Assembly (NCBI GenBank): GCA_964351655.1
Contig: CAYGPD010000013.1
Coordinates: 7,815 to 71,814, forward strand
Direction: 5' to 3'
DNA: 64,000 nt
Source of the DNA: Hirschia sp964351655
Lineage (GTDB): Bacteria > Pseudomonadota > Alphaproteobacteria > Caulobacterales > Hyphomonadaceae
The notes beneath the pieces were generated by a model that saw only the letters and a list, made by a program, of their open reading frames with translations, was not told where the DNA came from and did not search any database. The first letter of the stretch is position 1, and the number at the start of each line of letters is the position of its first letter. Positions 24,806 through 34,136 of this stretch are shown piece after piece. A program made the translations under genes and the position numbers.

Positions 24806-26083
24806 ATGGTCATAAAGCTCAATCTTCGTCCCAACTCGCCCGCCTTTGTCGCGTTGGCAGGACTAGCGGCTTTTTCGGCCTACTTCTCTATGTATGCTTT
24901 CCGCAAACCAATCACAGTCGCAACTTTTGAAAACACCCCCACACTGCTAGGCGATATTGATTTTAAAATCGCGCTGATAACAGTTCAGGTTCTGGGGTAT
25001 GCCCTCTCAAAATGGATTGGTATTCGTGTGGTATCAGCCCACTCTCCAACAGATCGCGCGTGGACAATCGTCGGTTTGATGAGCATTTCTTGGTTTGCGC
25101 TGCTGGGCTTTGCACTCCTCCCCGCCCCTTGGAATTTGGCAATGGTCTTCATCAATAGCCTACCTTTAGGAATGATCTGGGGCTTTGTATTCGCATGGAT
25201 TGAAGGGCGTCGCACGACCGAACTTTTAAGCGGTATTTTATGTGCAAGTTTTATTTTTGCATCCGGCGCAGTAAAATCCGTCGGCGCATGGCTCATGCAC
25301 ACGCATGGCGTTAGCGAGCAATGGATGCCTTTTGTCGCTGGCGCAATATTTGAAATCCCACTGCTCGTATCTGTCTATCTGCTTGCGTGCCTCCCCCCTC
25401 CAAATGCAGAGGATATTCACGAGCGCCGCAAACGTGTTGCAATGGATGCAGACGATCGCCGCAACAGTTTCAAAATGCTCGCCCCAACTCTTGGTCTTCT
25501 AATATTATCCTATATCCTGCTGACAGCATTTAGAGACATTCGTGCAAGCTTTGCAGCTGAAATTTGGGCTGATCTTGGCTATCAAAACACCATTTCCGCC
25601 TTCACAATAAGCGAACTTCCAATCGCAATAGGTATTTTGATACTACTCTCACTTCTATCCCTCGTACGAAACAATGCACGCGCTCATGCCATTATCAACT
25701 TACTCATTTTATGCGGCTTTATAGTAATAGGACTTTCCACCATTGCATTTGAATGTGGTCTTATCTCGCCAATAGTTTGGATGATTCTCTCGGGCGCAGG
25801 CCTTTACCTCGCCTATATACCATTCGGCACCATTTTGTTCGAGCGCATCATTGCGATGACCGGCGCTGCCGGAAATGCTGGCTTTCTAATATATCTCGCG
25901 GATGCATTTGGATATTCAACTGGACTAATTGTGCTATTAGTTCGACAATTCATAATGCCTGAAATCAATTGGGCTGATTTCTTCATTGCTCAAGCCTATT
26001 TCACAGCTGGCATAGGCGTGTGCCTCGGCTTGCTTCCGCTGTTTGGCACCCATAAACGGCTCATGAACAAGTCAATAATTTGA
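24806..26083 (+). CDS. DUF5690-family membrane transporter (MFS-like)
   Basis: 425 residues from the ATG at 24806; a TTG at 24794 is an alternative, and no clear ribosome site marks either. About twelve hydrophobic segments. The N-terminal FVALAGLAAFSAYFSMYAFRKPITVATF is characteristic of DUF5690 and resembles the first helix of organophosphate:phosphate antiporters such as GlpT/UhpT. The central loop (CLPPPNAEDIHERRKRVAMDADDRRNSF) divides two six-helix halves. The transport substrate is not established. Context with a DeoR regulator and PhoD enzyme points to a sugar or glycerol phosphate, a nucleoside, or a released alcohol. Confidence 0.85.
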   Translation: MVIKLNLRPNSPAFVALAGLAAFSAYFSMYAFRKPITVATFENTPTLLGDIDFKIALITVQVLGYALSKWIGIRVVSAHSPTDRAWTIVGLMSISWFALLGFALLPAPWNLAMVFINSLPLGMIWGFVFAWIEGRRTTELLSGILCASFIFASGAVKSVGAWLMHTHGVSEQWMPFVAGAIFEIPLLVSVYLLACLPPPNAEDIHERRKRVAMDADDRRNSFKMLAPTLGLLILSYILLTAFRDIRASFAAEIWADLGYQNTISAFTISELPIAIGILILLSLLSLVRNNARAHAIINLLILCGFIVIGLSTIAFECGLISPIVWMILSGAGLYLAYIPFGTILFERIIAMTGAAGNAGFLIYLADAFGYSTGLIVLLVRQFIMPEINWADFFIAQAYFTAGIGVCLGLLPLFGTHKRLMNKSII

Positions 26084-26127
26084 ACATGCGCCCGCCATAT
26101 AAAATTGAATATGCCTTAGCGCAGCCT

Positions 26128-27165
26128 CTACTTAGGCTCATAATCCATTGCAGATGATATGAGCTTGCTTAATGCAGCGTCCGATACATTTTTGACTAAA
26201 TACGCATGGTTATGGTGATTGGGATTGTTGTCATCCATTTGCCATTGGGTCACCCCTCCCTCTTCCCCATCCACGAACATATACCCCTCCGGCACAACAG
26301 AAAACAGGCCTTCAATACCTAGCCCAGCCACGAGCACAGCGGTTTGATCCCAACTCGGACGCCCCTCTAAAAGTGGCGCACCAACATCTGTGTGCGGAAG
26401 GTAAGGCCCATCCAACCATTGCCCATTGGTGTGCACTCGAGAATGAACGTCATAAGCTCTCTTTACAGGATTTGCATTGGAATTGTCCGCAAGCGCTTGT
26501 CCCGTAATGACCGTTGTTCCCACATCCCAAGGTGAAAATAAAATTTGGCTCGGAAAATTCGCCAACACGTACACCGCGCTAGGCGCACCGCCATGGCGTG
26601 TCAGATTATACTCGTTTGATCGCTTCAGCACAGATCCACCGGTCACAATCATTTGGCGCACGCTTTGGGATACCAATTCCATACCCCCATCTGATTTGAG
26701 GAGTTTCTCTATTGTCTGCAAATGCCCAACCGAAACAATCACCACATCATCATGTTGCGATAATAGCTGATGATAGAGTTCAACAGCATCCGGCACCTGA
26801 TCGCGATGCGTTATATCGTGCGGGAATAGAGCAATATCTTCATTGAGATTTTTATATATCGGCGCTTCTCTTTCCCCCACTTCATTGCCTTTATATGCGC
26901 CTATAAGCAAATCGGGACGTCCAAAATATGTGTTGATCGCATCTATCCCACCCACAGAATCTGGAGATGCGCTATTGGACATAACGGCCAAGAGTTCAAT
27001 TTTGCCCTGATCAGCATATGCGTGCAGCATTGCTAGTGCGGCAGCATCATCGCAATCTGTTTGCATGTCCGTTTCAAAGATAACTTTAACACGCTCTGAA
27101 CAGGCAGTTGCACTTAAACAAACCATCGCCAAAATCAGCGAACAATATCTCGTTAAAAATGCCAT
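26128..27165 (-). CDS. Nucleoside hydrolase-like lipoprotein
   Basis: 345 residues from the ATG at 27165 (GAGGA upstream); a GTG at 27195 is possible. The lipoprotein signal is MAFLTRYCSLILAMVCLSATAC. The inosine-uridine nucleoside hydrolase Asp cluster is FETDMQTDCDDAAALAML, a variant of the usual DxDPGxDD motif with a changed middle. The later HLQTIEKLLKSDG, MIVTGGS and DQTAVLVAGLG regions also fit the fold. The altered metal loop means the substrate may differ from nucleosides. It is convergent with the DUF5690 gene, 44 bases apart, and could serve the same scavenging locus. Confidence 0.82.
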   Translation of the reverse strand: MAFLTRYCSLILAMVCLSATACSERVKVIFETDMQTDCDDAAALAMLHAYADQGKIELLAVMSNSASPDSVGGIDAINTYFGRPDLLIGAYKGNEVGEREAPIYKNLNEDIALFPHDITHRDQVPDAVELYHQLLSQHDDVVIVSVGHLQTIEKLLKSDGGMELVSQSVRQMIVTGGSVLKRSNEYNLTRHGGAPSAVYVLANFPSQILFSPWDVGTTVITGQALADNSNANPVKRAYDVHSRVHTNGQWLDGPYLPHTDVGAPLLEGRPSWDQTAVLVAGLGIEGLFSVVPEGYMFVDGEEGGVTQWQMDDNNPNHHNHAYLVKNVSDAALSKLISSAMDYEPK

Positions 27166-27307
27166 AAAAGCTTTTGTCCTCAAGGCTATCAGCACACTAG
27201 CGAACCCCTGACGACCTTATCCCGTCTAATCGAGAAAAGCTCCCAATAGTCAAGCCATCTAGTCTGCTAACTATAGAATTACTTAGGATTATTTTCAAAG
27301 AAATACT

Positions 27308-27384
27308 TGGTGGTGGGAGGGAGACTTGAACTCCCGACCTCAGGATTATGAGTCCTGCGCTCTAACCAGCTGAGCTACCCCACC
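27308..27384 (-). tRNA. tRNA with CAU anticodon (elongator Met or Ile2)
   Basis: A 77-nt cloverleaf on the minus strand with encoded CCA. The acceptor stem GGTGGGG pairs with TCCCACC, the D arm is TAGCTCAGCTGGTTAGA, the anticodon stem-loop is CAGGA-CTCATAA-TCCTG, and the T arm contains GTTCAAG. Loop position 34-36 is CAT. Elongator tRNA-Met is more likely from the overall sequence, but a lysidine-modified tRNA-Ile2 cannot be excluded by eye. It is not an initiator, because the anticodon stem lacks three G-C pairs. Confidence 0.93.
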
Positions 27385-27585
27385 AAACCGTATCGCCCCT
27401 CAGAGCAATCACCAGTCAATAAGCTGCTTAAACAAACAATCTTATTACGGGAAACGGCGCTTATAGTCTGGGTCAACTCACTAGACAAGTCATGATTTTC
27501 AAGAAAATCACACTTTCTTTTCTAACAGCCAACCCAGACGACACGCTATGCTTCTAATCTATTATAATTAAAAGAATTATTCCTT

Positions 27586-28257
27586 TTAAGCTGTTTCGCC
27601 GCGCATATCTTTGATAAATGCATCCGCCTCAGCGATAGAACGCTCCATATCAGCGATCAAAGCAGACACATCCGTTTCAATTTGCGCCGCCTCTCCCTCT
27701 AGCGATGCAATTGCACGTGAATTCAAATTATGCTTCAAAAATAGAACGCGGTCCTTAAACACAGCAAGCACTGGGTCCATCGAGGCTGACGCCTTTAACA
27801 TGCGGCGCTCTAATTCTTCATAGCGCTGTTCAGTTTCTACCAATTGACGTTCACTTGAAGAGCGCATGGATGCAGAGGAATACTGATCCAATTCCTTACG
27901 CCATTCTTTGAATAGATCTTTAGAAACGATCTGCACATCCTTGACGCGTGTACGCACACGCTCAGCTTCACGCTCAGCACCTTCATAAGACGTGTTCAGA
28001 CGGTTATATGTGGCTTCCAGCTCACCACCATCAATATCCACGACCGCTTTAAACGCATCAAGTGCGGACACGAACTCCTCTTTGGCATCTTCTTGAGCTG
28101 CTGCCGCTTTAACAACGCGCTCCACTAGAAGATCACGTTTTTCCAGCCCAAAGGATTCCATAGCGCCGTAATACGCGCTTGCGCAGCCGGAGATAGCAGG
28201 TGTTACAAGAATAGTGGCGGTCAATAGTGCCGCGCGGAGTGCAGATTTACGAGACAT
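27586..28257 (-). CDS. DUF2959 lipoprotein with long coiled coil
   Basis: 223 residues from the ATG at 28257, with GAGGGGATA just upstream. A lipoprotein signal ends in the lipobox ISGC. The rest is almost entirely helical with heptad-like charge patterns: MESFGLEKRDLLVERVVKAAAAQEDAKEEF is the DUF2959 N-terminal signature, and RSSSERQLVETEQRYEELERRMLKA is the central coil. It is probably an envelope-anchored coiled-coil protein facing the periplasm. Function unknown. It stands alone near the tRNA gene. Confidence 0.85.
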   Translation of the reverse strand: MSRKSALRAALLTATILVTPAISGCASAYYGAMESFGLEKRDLLVERVVKAAAAQEDAKEEFVSALDAFKAVVDIDGGELEATYNRLNTSYEGAEREAERVRTRVKDVQIVSKDLFKEWRKELDQYSSASMRSSSERQLVETEQRYEELERRMLKASASMDPVLAVFKDRVLFLKHNLNSRAIASLEGEAAQIETDVSALIADMERSIAEADAFIKDMRGETA

Positions 28258-28627
28258 AGCTATCCCCTCAGTTTTATAGTTAATGTCGTTACACATAGGG
28301 ATACAATGCGTTGCTATAAAAGGCCAATGTCTTTATCGAGAAAATTGCAGCTCCTGTGTAGATTTACCAAGAAAAATGAAGCAATCTCAGATTGTGGTGC
28401 GAAGATTATAATTCATGCTTGCATCTTGATCTTACTTGGAAACTGCATAATTTGATCCGCACACGGACACGAACAACTTTCTCAACTTACCTTCCGGCAG
28501 CTCATTTCTTGCGCGCCACATAACATGACCAATTTGTCATGTGGGGCATTTTTGTTTGACAATACCCCTATTTTCGTGCAGCGTAAGGCAAATTAATTCA
28601 CAATATATAGGGTTTGTTGGAATACTC
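28258..28627. other. Intergenic region with an orphan terminator-like hairpin
   Basis: About 370 bases between divergent genes. At 28523-28542 ACATGAC / GTCATGT pairs around a 6-base loop and is followed by a broken T-run (GGGGCATTTTTGTTT). No plus-strand gene upstream explains a terminator here. It could end a small RNA transcribed from 28300-28520 or act as an attenuator in the leader of the Lrp-family gene. Confidence 0.4.
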
Positions 28628-29134
28628 ATGTCGCTAGAACTAGACTCAATTGATGCTAAAATCCTCGACCTGATCCAAAGAGACGCAGGTATGTCAGTCG
28701 CAGATATTGCCGAAGCTGTTGGCTTATCTTCTTCTCCGTGCTGGAGACGTATTAAGCGTATGGAAGAGCAAGGGCTCATCGAACGTCGCGTAACGCTTCT
28801 TAACCATCAAAAACTTGGGCTTGGCTTTGAAGTCATCGCGAATGTAAAATTAACCCTTCCCTCACGTGAAAATCTAGATCAATTTGAACGCGCAATTGAT
28901 GAATGGCCTGAAGTTGTGGAATGCATGACTGTGACAGGTGCAGTGGATTATTTCATTCGAATCATCACAACAGATATTCACGCTTACGATAATTTCTTGC
29001 GCGACAAACTATTAGGCCTTGGTCTTGTATCTGATATTCAGTCACGCATTGTCGTTAATGTTTCCAAGCGCACAACAGCTGCACCGCTCGGCCTAATCTC
29101 TCCCTTCATTACAGAACCTGCGACAATCGAATAA
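28628..29134 (+). CDS. Lrp/AsnC-family transcriptional regulator
   Basis: 168 residues from the ATG at 28628; a longer open frame upstream includes the hairpin region and has no ribosome site. The N-terminal HTH LDSIDAKILDLIQRDAGMSVADIAEAVGLSSSPCWRRIKRMEEQGLIERRVTLL is a near-canonical Lrp domain. The C-terminal RAM domain reads WPEVVECMTVTGAVDYFIRIITTDIHAYDNFLRDKLLGL. It senses amino acids or related ligands. The target genes are unknown; no amino-acid metabolism gene is adjacent. A terminator follows at 29189. Confidence 0.94.
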   Translation: MSLELDSIDAKILDLIQRDAGMSVADIAEAVGLSSSPCWRRIKRMEEQGLIERRVTLLNHQKLGLGFEVIANVKLTLPSRENLDQFERAIDEWPEVVECMTVTGAVDYFIRIITTDIHAYDNFLRDKLLGLGLVSDIQSRIVVNVSKRTTAAPLGLISPFITEPATIE

Positions 29135-29188
29135 ATTCTATTTAATTCAAAATTCCGATTTACGTAGTTAGCGATAGAATTTGGACAA

Positions 29189-29227
29189 CAAAAAAGGCCA
29201 CACCCATAAAAGGTGCGGCCTTTTTAT
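29189..29227. terminator. Bidirectional terminator between the Lrp-family and thiolase genes
   Basis: AAAAAGGCC...GGCCTTTTT with an inner CACC/GGTG extension forms a strong stem flanked by A- and T-runs. It is placed between convergent stop codons and serves both genes. Confidence 0.9.
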
Positions 29228-29249
29228 TTAACTCAATTCAAACTCACGC

Positions 29250-30425
29250 TTACATACGCTCAACAGCAAGAGCAATTCCCTCACCACCACCGATACAGAG
29301 AGATGCAACCCCCTTCTTAGCGCCTTTTTGTTCCATCGCATTCAGCAAAGTCACGACAACACGCGCACCAGACGCACCGATTGGGTGACCCATTGCACAT
29401 GCACCACCATTCACATTCACTTTATCATGCGAAATGCCTAGTTCTTTCATGGCAATCATCGGCACGACAGCGAATGCTTCATTGATCTCCCACAAGTCCA
29501 CATCATTTACACTCCAGCCAGCTTTATCCAAAGCTTTTTGGATCGCAGGCACAGGCGCAGTCGTAAAATATTTTGGCTCGTGTGCATGTGCAGCACTGCT
29601 TACGATACGCGCAAGCGGCTTCAAGCCACGCTTCTTAGCTTCTGATTCAAGCATCATCACCAAAGCTGCGGCCCCGTCAGAAATCGCTGACGCATTTGCA
29701 GCTGTCACAGTTCCATCTTTTGTGAATGCCGGACGTAGGCTCGGAATTTTTTCCGGACGCGCTTCGCGTGGCAATTGATCCTCATCAACAGTCACATCGC
29801 CCTTACGTGTTTTGACCGTTACAGGCACGATCTCACGTTTAAAGCGACCCTCTTTTGTTGCAGCCTGCGCACGAGACAATGTCTCTAATGCATACGCATC
29901 TTGTTGCTCACGTGTAAATTGATACTCAACAGCCACTTGATCAGCGAACACCCCCATTGGGTTGCCTTCATACGCATCCTCAAGACCATCTTTCGCCATG
30001 TGGTCAATCGTTTGGCCAGCCCCATATTTTAGGCCCGCACGCATATTGATCATGTGCGGCGCATTCGTCATGCTTTCCATACCGCCAACAACAACGATTT
30101 GTGCTTCACCCGCGAGCAGAGCATTACGCCCCATCACAGCCGCTTGCATACCAGAACCACACATTTTATTGATGGTCGTTGCTTCAACAGACTGAGGCAT
30201 ATCAGCTTTCAGCACGGATTGACGCGCTGGCGCTTGTCCTTGTCCACCCGGCAAACAGTTTCCCATAATCACTTCTTGAACATCAGAACCAGCAACACCT
30301 GCATCTTTCAGCGCGCCTTTAATGGCAACAGCACCAAGCTCGTTAGCAGACATGCCAGCTAGATCACCAAGCAAGCCACCCATCGGTGTGCGTGCCATTC
30401 CAACGATTACAACTGAATCACTCAT
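29250..30425 (-). CDS. Acetyl-CoA C-acetyltransferase (thiolase)
   Basis: 391 residues, standard for biosynthetic and degradative thiolases. The nucleophile C89 lies in ATTINKMCGSGMQAA. The second catalytic group is GGACAMGHPIGASGARVVVTLL with the active His. The C-terminal CIGGGEGIALAVERM holds the second Cys. It condenses two acetyl-CoA or cleaves acetoacetyl-CoA in the cytosol. Which direction operates (PHB-type synthesis or amino/fatty-acid degradation) cannot be told, since no phaB or fadB neighbour is present. Confidence 0.95.
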   Translation of the reverse strand: MSDSVVIVGMARTPMGGLLGDLAGMSANELGAVAIKGALKDAGVAGSDVQEVIMGNCLPGGQGQAPARQSVLKADMPQSVEATTINKMCGSGMQAAVMGRNALLAGEAQIVVVGGMESMTNAPHMINMRAGLKYGAGQTIDHMAKDGLEDAYEGNPMGVFADQVAVEYQFTREQQDAYALETLSRAQAATKEGRFKREIVPVTVKTRKGDVTVDEDQLPREARPEKIPSLRPAFTKDGTVTAANASAISDGAAALVMMLESEAKKRGLKPLARIVSSAAHAHEPKYFTTAPVPAIQKALDKAGWSVNDVDLWEINEAFAVVPMIAMKELGISHDKVNVNGGACAMGHPIGASGARVVVTLLNAMEQKGAKKGVASLCIGGGEGIALAVERM

Positions 30426-30640
30426 ATCATTGTCCCTATACAGCTTTGTACTGATTTCATTATATTGATGTGCTGCGATGCAACAAACTCTTAATTATAT
30501 CTAATGCCAACTTCGCCAATGTTCAATACCACGAACTCAACAACATTCTTTTTCAACTCTTAGGCTTATCGTGGTTTAAATTTCTAAACATATCTGTTCT
30601 AATAGCAAATAACACCGCTTCAACAGTTGATGAAACAATT

Positions 30641-31282
30641 ATGCCCCTAAAATCAAAATCCCCCGAACAACATAGTTGGTATGAAGATCTTTTCGCGATG
30701 ATCTTGGGGTTGTCCCTCATCAGCTTCGGTGTCGTGATGTATCTCGAAACGCAAGTTTTCACTGGCGGCATGGCCGGCTTCTCTCTTCTCTTGCAATATG
30801 CAACAGGATGGGAGTTCAGCACGATATTCTTTGTCGCCAATCTGCCCTTCTATATTCTTGCATTCTTACGCATGGGCTTATTGTTCACAGTAAAAACATT
30901 TTTAATCGTGACGCTTATCTCAGTCTTTTCCAAAATACTGCCAATCTGGGTTCAGTTTTCATCCCTCGACCCGCTCTTCGCATCTATTTTTGGAGGATTG
31001 CTCATAGGCAGCGGCATACTCTTCCTTTTCCGCCACCGCGCTGGTGTCGGCGGCATGAGCATTTTTGCGCAATTTTTACAAGACAAAAACCTCGTCAATG
31101 CAGGATATTTCATGCTGGGATTTGATGTTCTTGTTCTGGTGTCTGGCTTTTTTGTCCTACCATGGGAAAGTGTATTGATCTCCATAGCTGGTGCCGTCGC
31201 CACCAATCTCGTTATCGCGGTCAATCACAGACCCGGACGTTACACAGGTATGAGCATTGAAAAACACGTCTTAGGGCGATAA
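30641..31282 (+). CDS. YitT-family (DUF161) integral membrane protein
   Basis: 213 residues from the ATG at 30641; the upstream open extension has no start signal. Five to six hydrophobic segments. The motif VFTGGMAGFSLLLQYATGW early and FASIFGGLLIGSGILFLFRHRAGVGGMSIFAQFLQDK in the middle are the two related halves of the YitT/DUF161 repeat. The C-terminal DUF2179 domain present in Gram-positive members is missing, as usual in proteobacteria. Transport or efflux is suspected but the substrate is unknown. Confidence 0.85.
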   Translation: MPLKSKSPEQHSWYEDLFAMILGLSLISFGVVMYLETQVFTGGMAGFSLLLQYATGWEFSTIFFVANLPFYILAFLRMGLLFTVKTFLIVTLISVFSKILPIWVQFSSLDPLFASIFGGLLIGSGILFLFRHRAGVGGMSIFAQFLQDKNLVNAGYFMLGFDVLVLVSGFFVLPWESVLISIAGAVATNLVIAVNHRPGRYTGMSIEKHVLGR

Positions 31283-31336
31283 ATCATCCCCTTTACGTCT
31301 ATCCCCTCATGGCGTTCACACATAAAGGTTCAGCCC

Positions 31337-31789
31337 GTGAAATCTCTATTCTTGTCTACCTGTATCGCAGTTTCTGCCCTCGCACCCGCTTATGCAGACA
31401 CAACGATCCGCAGCAACTGGTCCGCCGCAAACGCAATTGAAACCCACATTATCAACGCAGCAGGCACGCCTGATAAACCCAACAAAAATTACAAGCCCCG
31501 CGCCTTCGTCACAGAAATCTGCTATGATCGCGGCAAGCCCGACAGCATCGTTGTGCACGTTGACGGCAAATCTGCCACGTCACATTTAGCCAAAAATGCA
31601 TGTGTTATTCTGCAAGGCCAATACAGCATCACCGTAGAGACAGACCAAAGCTATAGCGATGCTGAAGCACCGGCTGGGCATTTGCAATTCATCTTGCCAA
31701 CACAAGTTACCACCCAAAAGACGACGCAAACCATTACGCGTCGCCTCTTAGATGCCACAAAAGCCCCTGACCTTAATTCTGAAGACTAA
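31337..31789 (+). CDS. Secreted protein of unknown function
   Basis: 150 residues starting with GTG at 31337, AAGG 8 bases ahead. A clear signal peptide (LFLSTCIAVSALAPAYA) implies a periplasmic protein. The mature part contains two cysteines (EICYDRG and NACVILQG) that could form a disulfide, and a C-terminal TQKTTQTITRRLL stretch. I recognise no family. The stop codon overlaps the end of the convergent mnmA gene by 4 bases, so the two transcripts share no terminator space. Confidence 0.65.
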   Translation: MKSLFLSTCIAVSALAPAYADTTIRSNWSAANAIETHIINAAGTPDKPNKNYKPRAFVTEICYDRGKPDSIVVHVDGKSATSHLAKNACVILQGQYSITVETDQSYSDAEAPAGHLQFILPTQVTTQKTTQTITRRLLDATKAPDLNSED

Positions 31790-33000
31790 GCGTCCACACG
31801 TGGGGCTGGATCAGCATCATATGCCGATACAGTCCCCGTAATGAAACCGCCGCCCAATACGCGCGACGCATCGCCCGTGGAATACAGAACACATGCTTGA
31901 CCGGGCGCAACACCCTCTTCAGCGTCATCAAAGCGAAAACCAGGCTGACCATTCACAAGCGTCATAACACCTGATTTTGGTGGCCGTGTTGACCGCACAC
32001 GCGCAAGTGCAGGCGTATTTGATGCGCACGCCTCTTCCAAAGATTGTGCGCCAAGCCAATTGCTCTCGCCCATGCTAAGCGCACGTGTCTCCAGCGCCTC
32101 ACGTGGCCCCACAATCACCTGACGTTTGCCAGCATCAATCTTCACCACATAAATCGGCTCACCTGTCGCCACACCCAATCCACGGCGTTGGCCGACAGTG
32201 TATTTAATCACACCATCATGCTCACCCAGCACGCGCCCATCCATGTGTACAATCTCGCCTTTACGCCCAGACCCCGGACGTAGTTTCTCAACAATAGCGG
32301 TGTATTTTCCATCCGGCACAAAACAAATATCTTGGCTGTCAGGCTTTGCCGCAACCTCAAGGCCCAGCGCAGACGCTGCCTTACGCGTACTTTCCTTATT
32401 CATCCCCCCCAAAGGAAAGCGCAAATAATCCAATTGCTCATGCGTGGTTGCAAACAAGAAGTAAGATTGATCCTTGTCAGGGTCAGCCGCACGCGCCAAC
32501 TCTGGTCCGTCCGCCCCCATCACGCGCCGAATATAATGGCCCGTCGCCATACAATCAGCACCAAGGTCTTTGGAAGTTTCCAGTAGATCTCTAAACTTCA
32601 CAGTCTGATTACAGCGCACACATGGAATAGGTGTTGATCCTGCCAAATAAGTGTCTGCAAAATCTTCCATCACTTGCTCTTTAAAGCGGCTCTCATAATC
32701 AAGCACATAGTGAGGAATACCTAATGCATCACACGCCCGCCGCGCATCGTGAATATCTTGCCCCGCACAACACGCACCCTGTTTTTTCAAGGCAGCACCG
32801 TGATCATACAGCTGCAAAGTCACACCCACGACATCATAGCCAGCATGATGTAGAAGCGCAGCCACTACAGTGGAATCGACGCCGCCAGACATTGCGGCGA
32901 CAACGCGCGTTTCACTCCGGGGTTTATCAAAGCCAAGATCAAGATCAGCGCCAGCCAGAATCTCTTTCATCCCGGGCGCATTCAAAGCGTCAGTAATCAT
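31786..33000 (-). CDS. mnmA: tRNA-specific 2-thiouridylase MnmA
   Basis: 404 residues from the ATG at 33000, which has GGAGAGGAAAAA directly before it. A longer frame starting at 33051 is possible but has a poor ribosome site. The PP-loop is VVAAMSGGVDSTVVAALL. The catalytic cysteines sit in STPIPCVRCNQTVKF and SQDICFVPDGKY. MnmA thiolates U34 of tRNA-Lys, -Glu and -Gln using ATP and a sulfur relay. It is a single gene convergent with a small secreted-protein gene. Confidence 0.96.
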   Translation of the reverse strand: MITDALNAPGMKEILAGADLDLGFDKPRSETRVVAAMSGGVDSTVVAALLHHAGYDVVGVTLQLYDHGAALKKQGACCAGQDIHDARRACDALGIPHYVLDYESRFKEQVMEDFADTYLAGSTPIPCVRCNQTVKFRDLLETSKDLGADCMATGHYIRRVMGADGPELARAADPDKDQSYFLFATTHEQLDYLRFPLGGMNKESTRKAASALGLEVAAKPDSQDICFVPDGKYTAIVEKLRPGSGRKGEIVHMDGRVLGEHDGVIKYTVGQRRGLGVATGEPIYVVKIDAGKRQVIVGPREALETRALSMGESNWLGAQSLEEACASNTPALARVRSTRPPKSGVMTLVNGQPGFRFDDAEEGVAPGQACVLYSTGDASRVLGGGFITGTVSAYDADPAPRVDA

Positions 33001-33218
33001 TTTTTCCTCTCCAATGGCTTCAAGGGCCAAAGCAGCATCTGTTAAACTCATTCGCCCAACTTCGGGCAGCGGTCTTCATACCGCAAAACCACCTAAAGGC
33101 CCAGCCTTGAGTTTACACCACTCTTTTTGGGACACTTTTAGAAAATATTGGTTCCAATTTCTGGTGCAATTTTTGCTTACCTCTCCCCCATAAAATTAAA
33201 ATCCTATTGGGGACGATC

Positions 33219-33977
33219 ATGAAGGTCGATTTTGAAAACAGCGCTTTAATACACAAAAACATTTGGAACGACGAAAGATATTTCCCGTTAGAGCAACTCG
33301 ATGAAGATGGCTATTTGGCACTTGAAAATTTCGTTCATCCTGCCAGCGTAGAAGAAGCTAAAGTCCGCATTGATGCTCTTTTTGAAAATTACCAAAGCCT
33401 CCCCAAAGAGAGCGTTGGTGATCTAAATGCTGATAGTCATTTGTCTGTTGGATCACGCGTTCCAGAAATCAGGCAAACTGTCCAAATTGACCCTGCTTTG
33501 CGGGAAACAACTATATTTAAGCAAGCTGAAAAAATCGCAAAAATCTATATCGGTCCAGATGCAGAACTCACTTTTGATCATGCGATATATAAACATCCCC
33601 ACAGCATGACACGTGTTCACTGGCACCAAGACCTAATCTATCATCCAATGCGCATTTTTTCTCCGCGCAAAATCCATTTCTGGATACCATTTCAGCCCGT
33701 AACTGAGAATAATGGCTGTATGCAATTCATTAAAGGAAGCCACAAACGCGCACTCCAAAAACATCAGAAATTAAATGCATTCAGCGATCTAAAATACACA
33801 GAGAATGTAGACTTAGATAATGCAGTTATCTGCGAACTTCCTCTTGGCGGTGCAACAATCCACTTGGGCAAAACACTTCATTGCACAGCCCCAAACCTAT
33901 CTCAAAACATTAGACGTGCATGGATTTTACAATTTAGTGCACACCCATTGAAGTTTTGGAAAAATTCAAAGTCGTAA
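33219..33977 (+). CDS. Phytanoyl-CoA dioxygenase (PhyH) family protein
   Basis: 252 residues from the ATG at 33219 with TTGGGGA upstream. The double-stranded beta-helix of Fe(II)/2-oxoglutarate oxygenases is seen through HWHQDLIYHP (H-x-D iron ligands) in the middle and GGATIHLGKTLHCTAPNLSQNIRRAWILQF near the end (distal His and the 2-oxoglutarate-binding Arg). WIPFQPVTENNGCMQFIKGSHK is the typical PhyH stretch. It hydroxylates an unknown small molecule. No partner genes surround it. Confidence 0.9.
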   Translation: MKVDFENSALIHKNIWNDERYFPLEQLDEDGYLALENFVHPASVEEAKVRIDALFENYQSLPKESVGDLNADSHLSVGSRVPEIRQTVQIDPALRETTIFKQAEKIAKIYIGPDAELTFDHAIYKHPHSMTRVHWHQDLIYHPMRIFSPRKIHFWIPFQPVTENNGCMQFIKGSHKRALQKHQKLNAFSDLKYTENVDLDNAVICELPLGGATIHLGKTLHCTAPNLSQNIRRAWILQFSAHPLKFWKNSKS

Positions 33978-34136
33978 AGATGAAAACTATCTCAGGTTTT
34001 CAGTTTCAATAAGTGTAGCCCAAGAAAGTCCGTCCGGAAATTTCCGTCAGTTTATTTAACTTTGAGACACCATATTGCACCGTTTTTGCAATTGACCCTC
34101 TAGCGATGAACCGCTTTTTCAAATTGGGACAATTCC

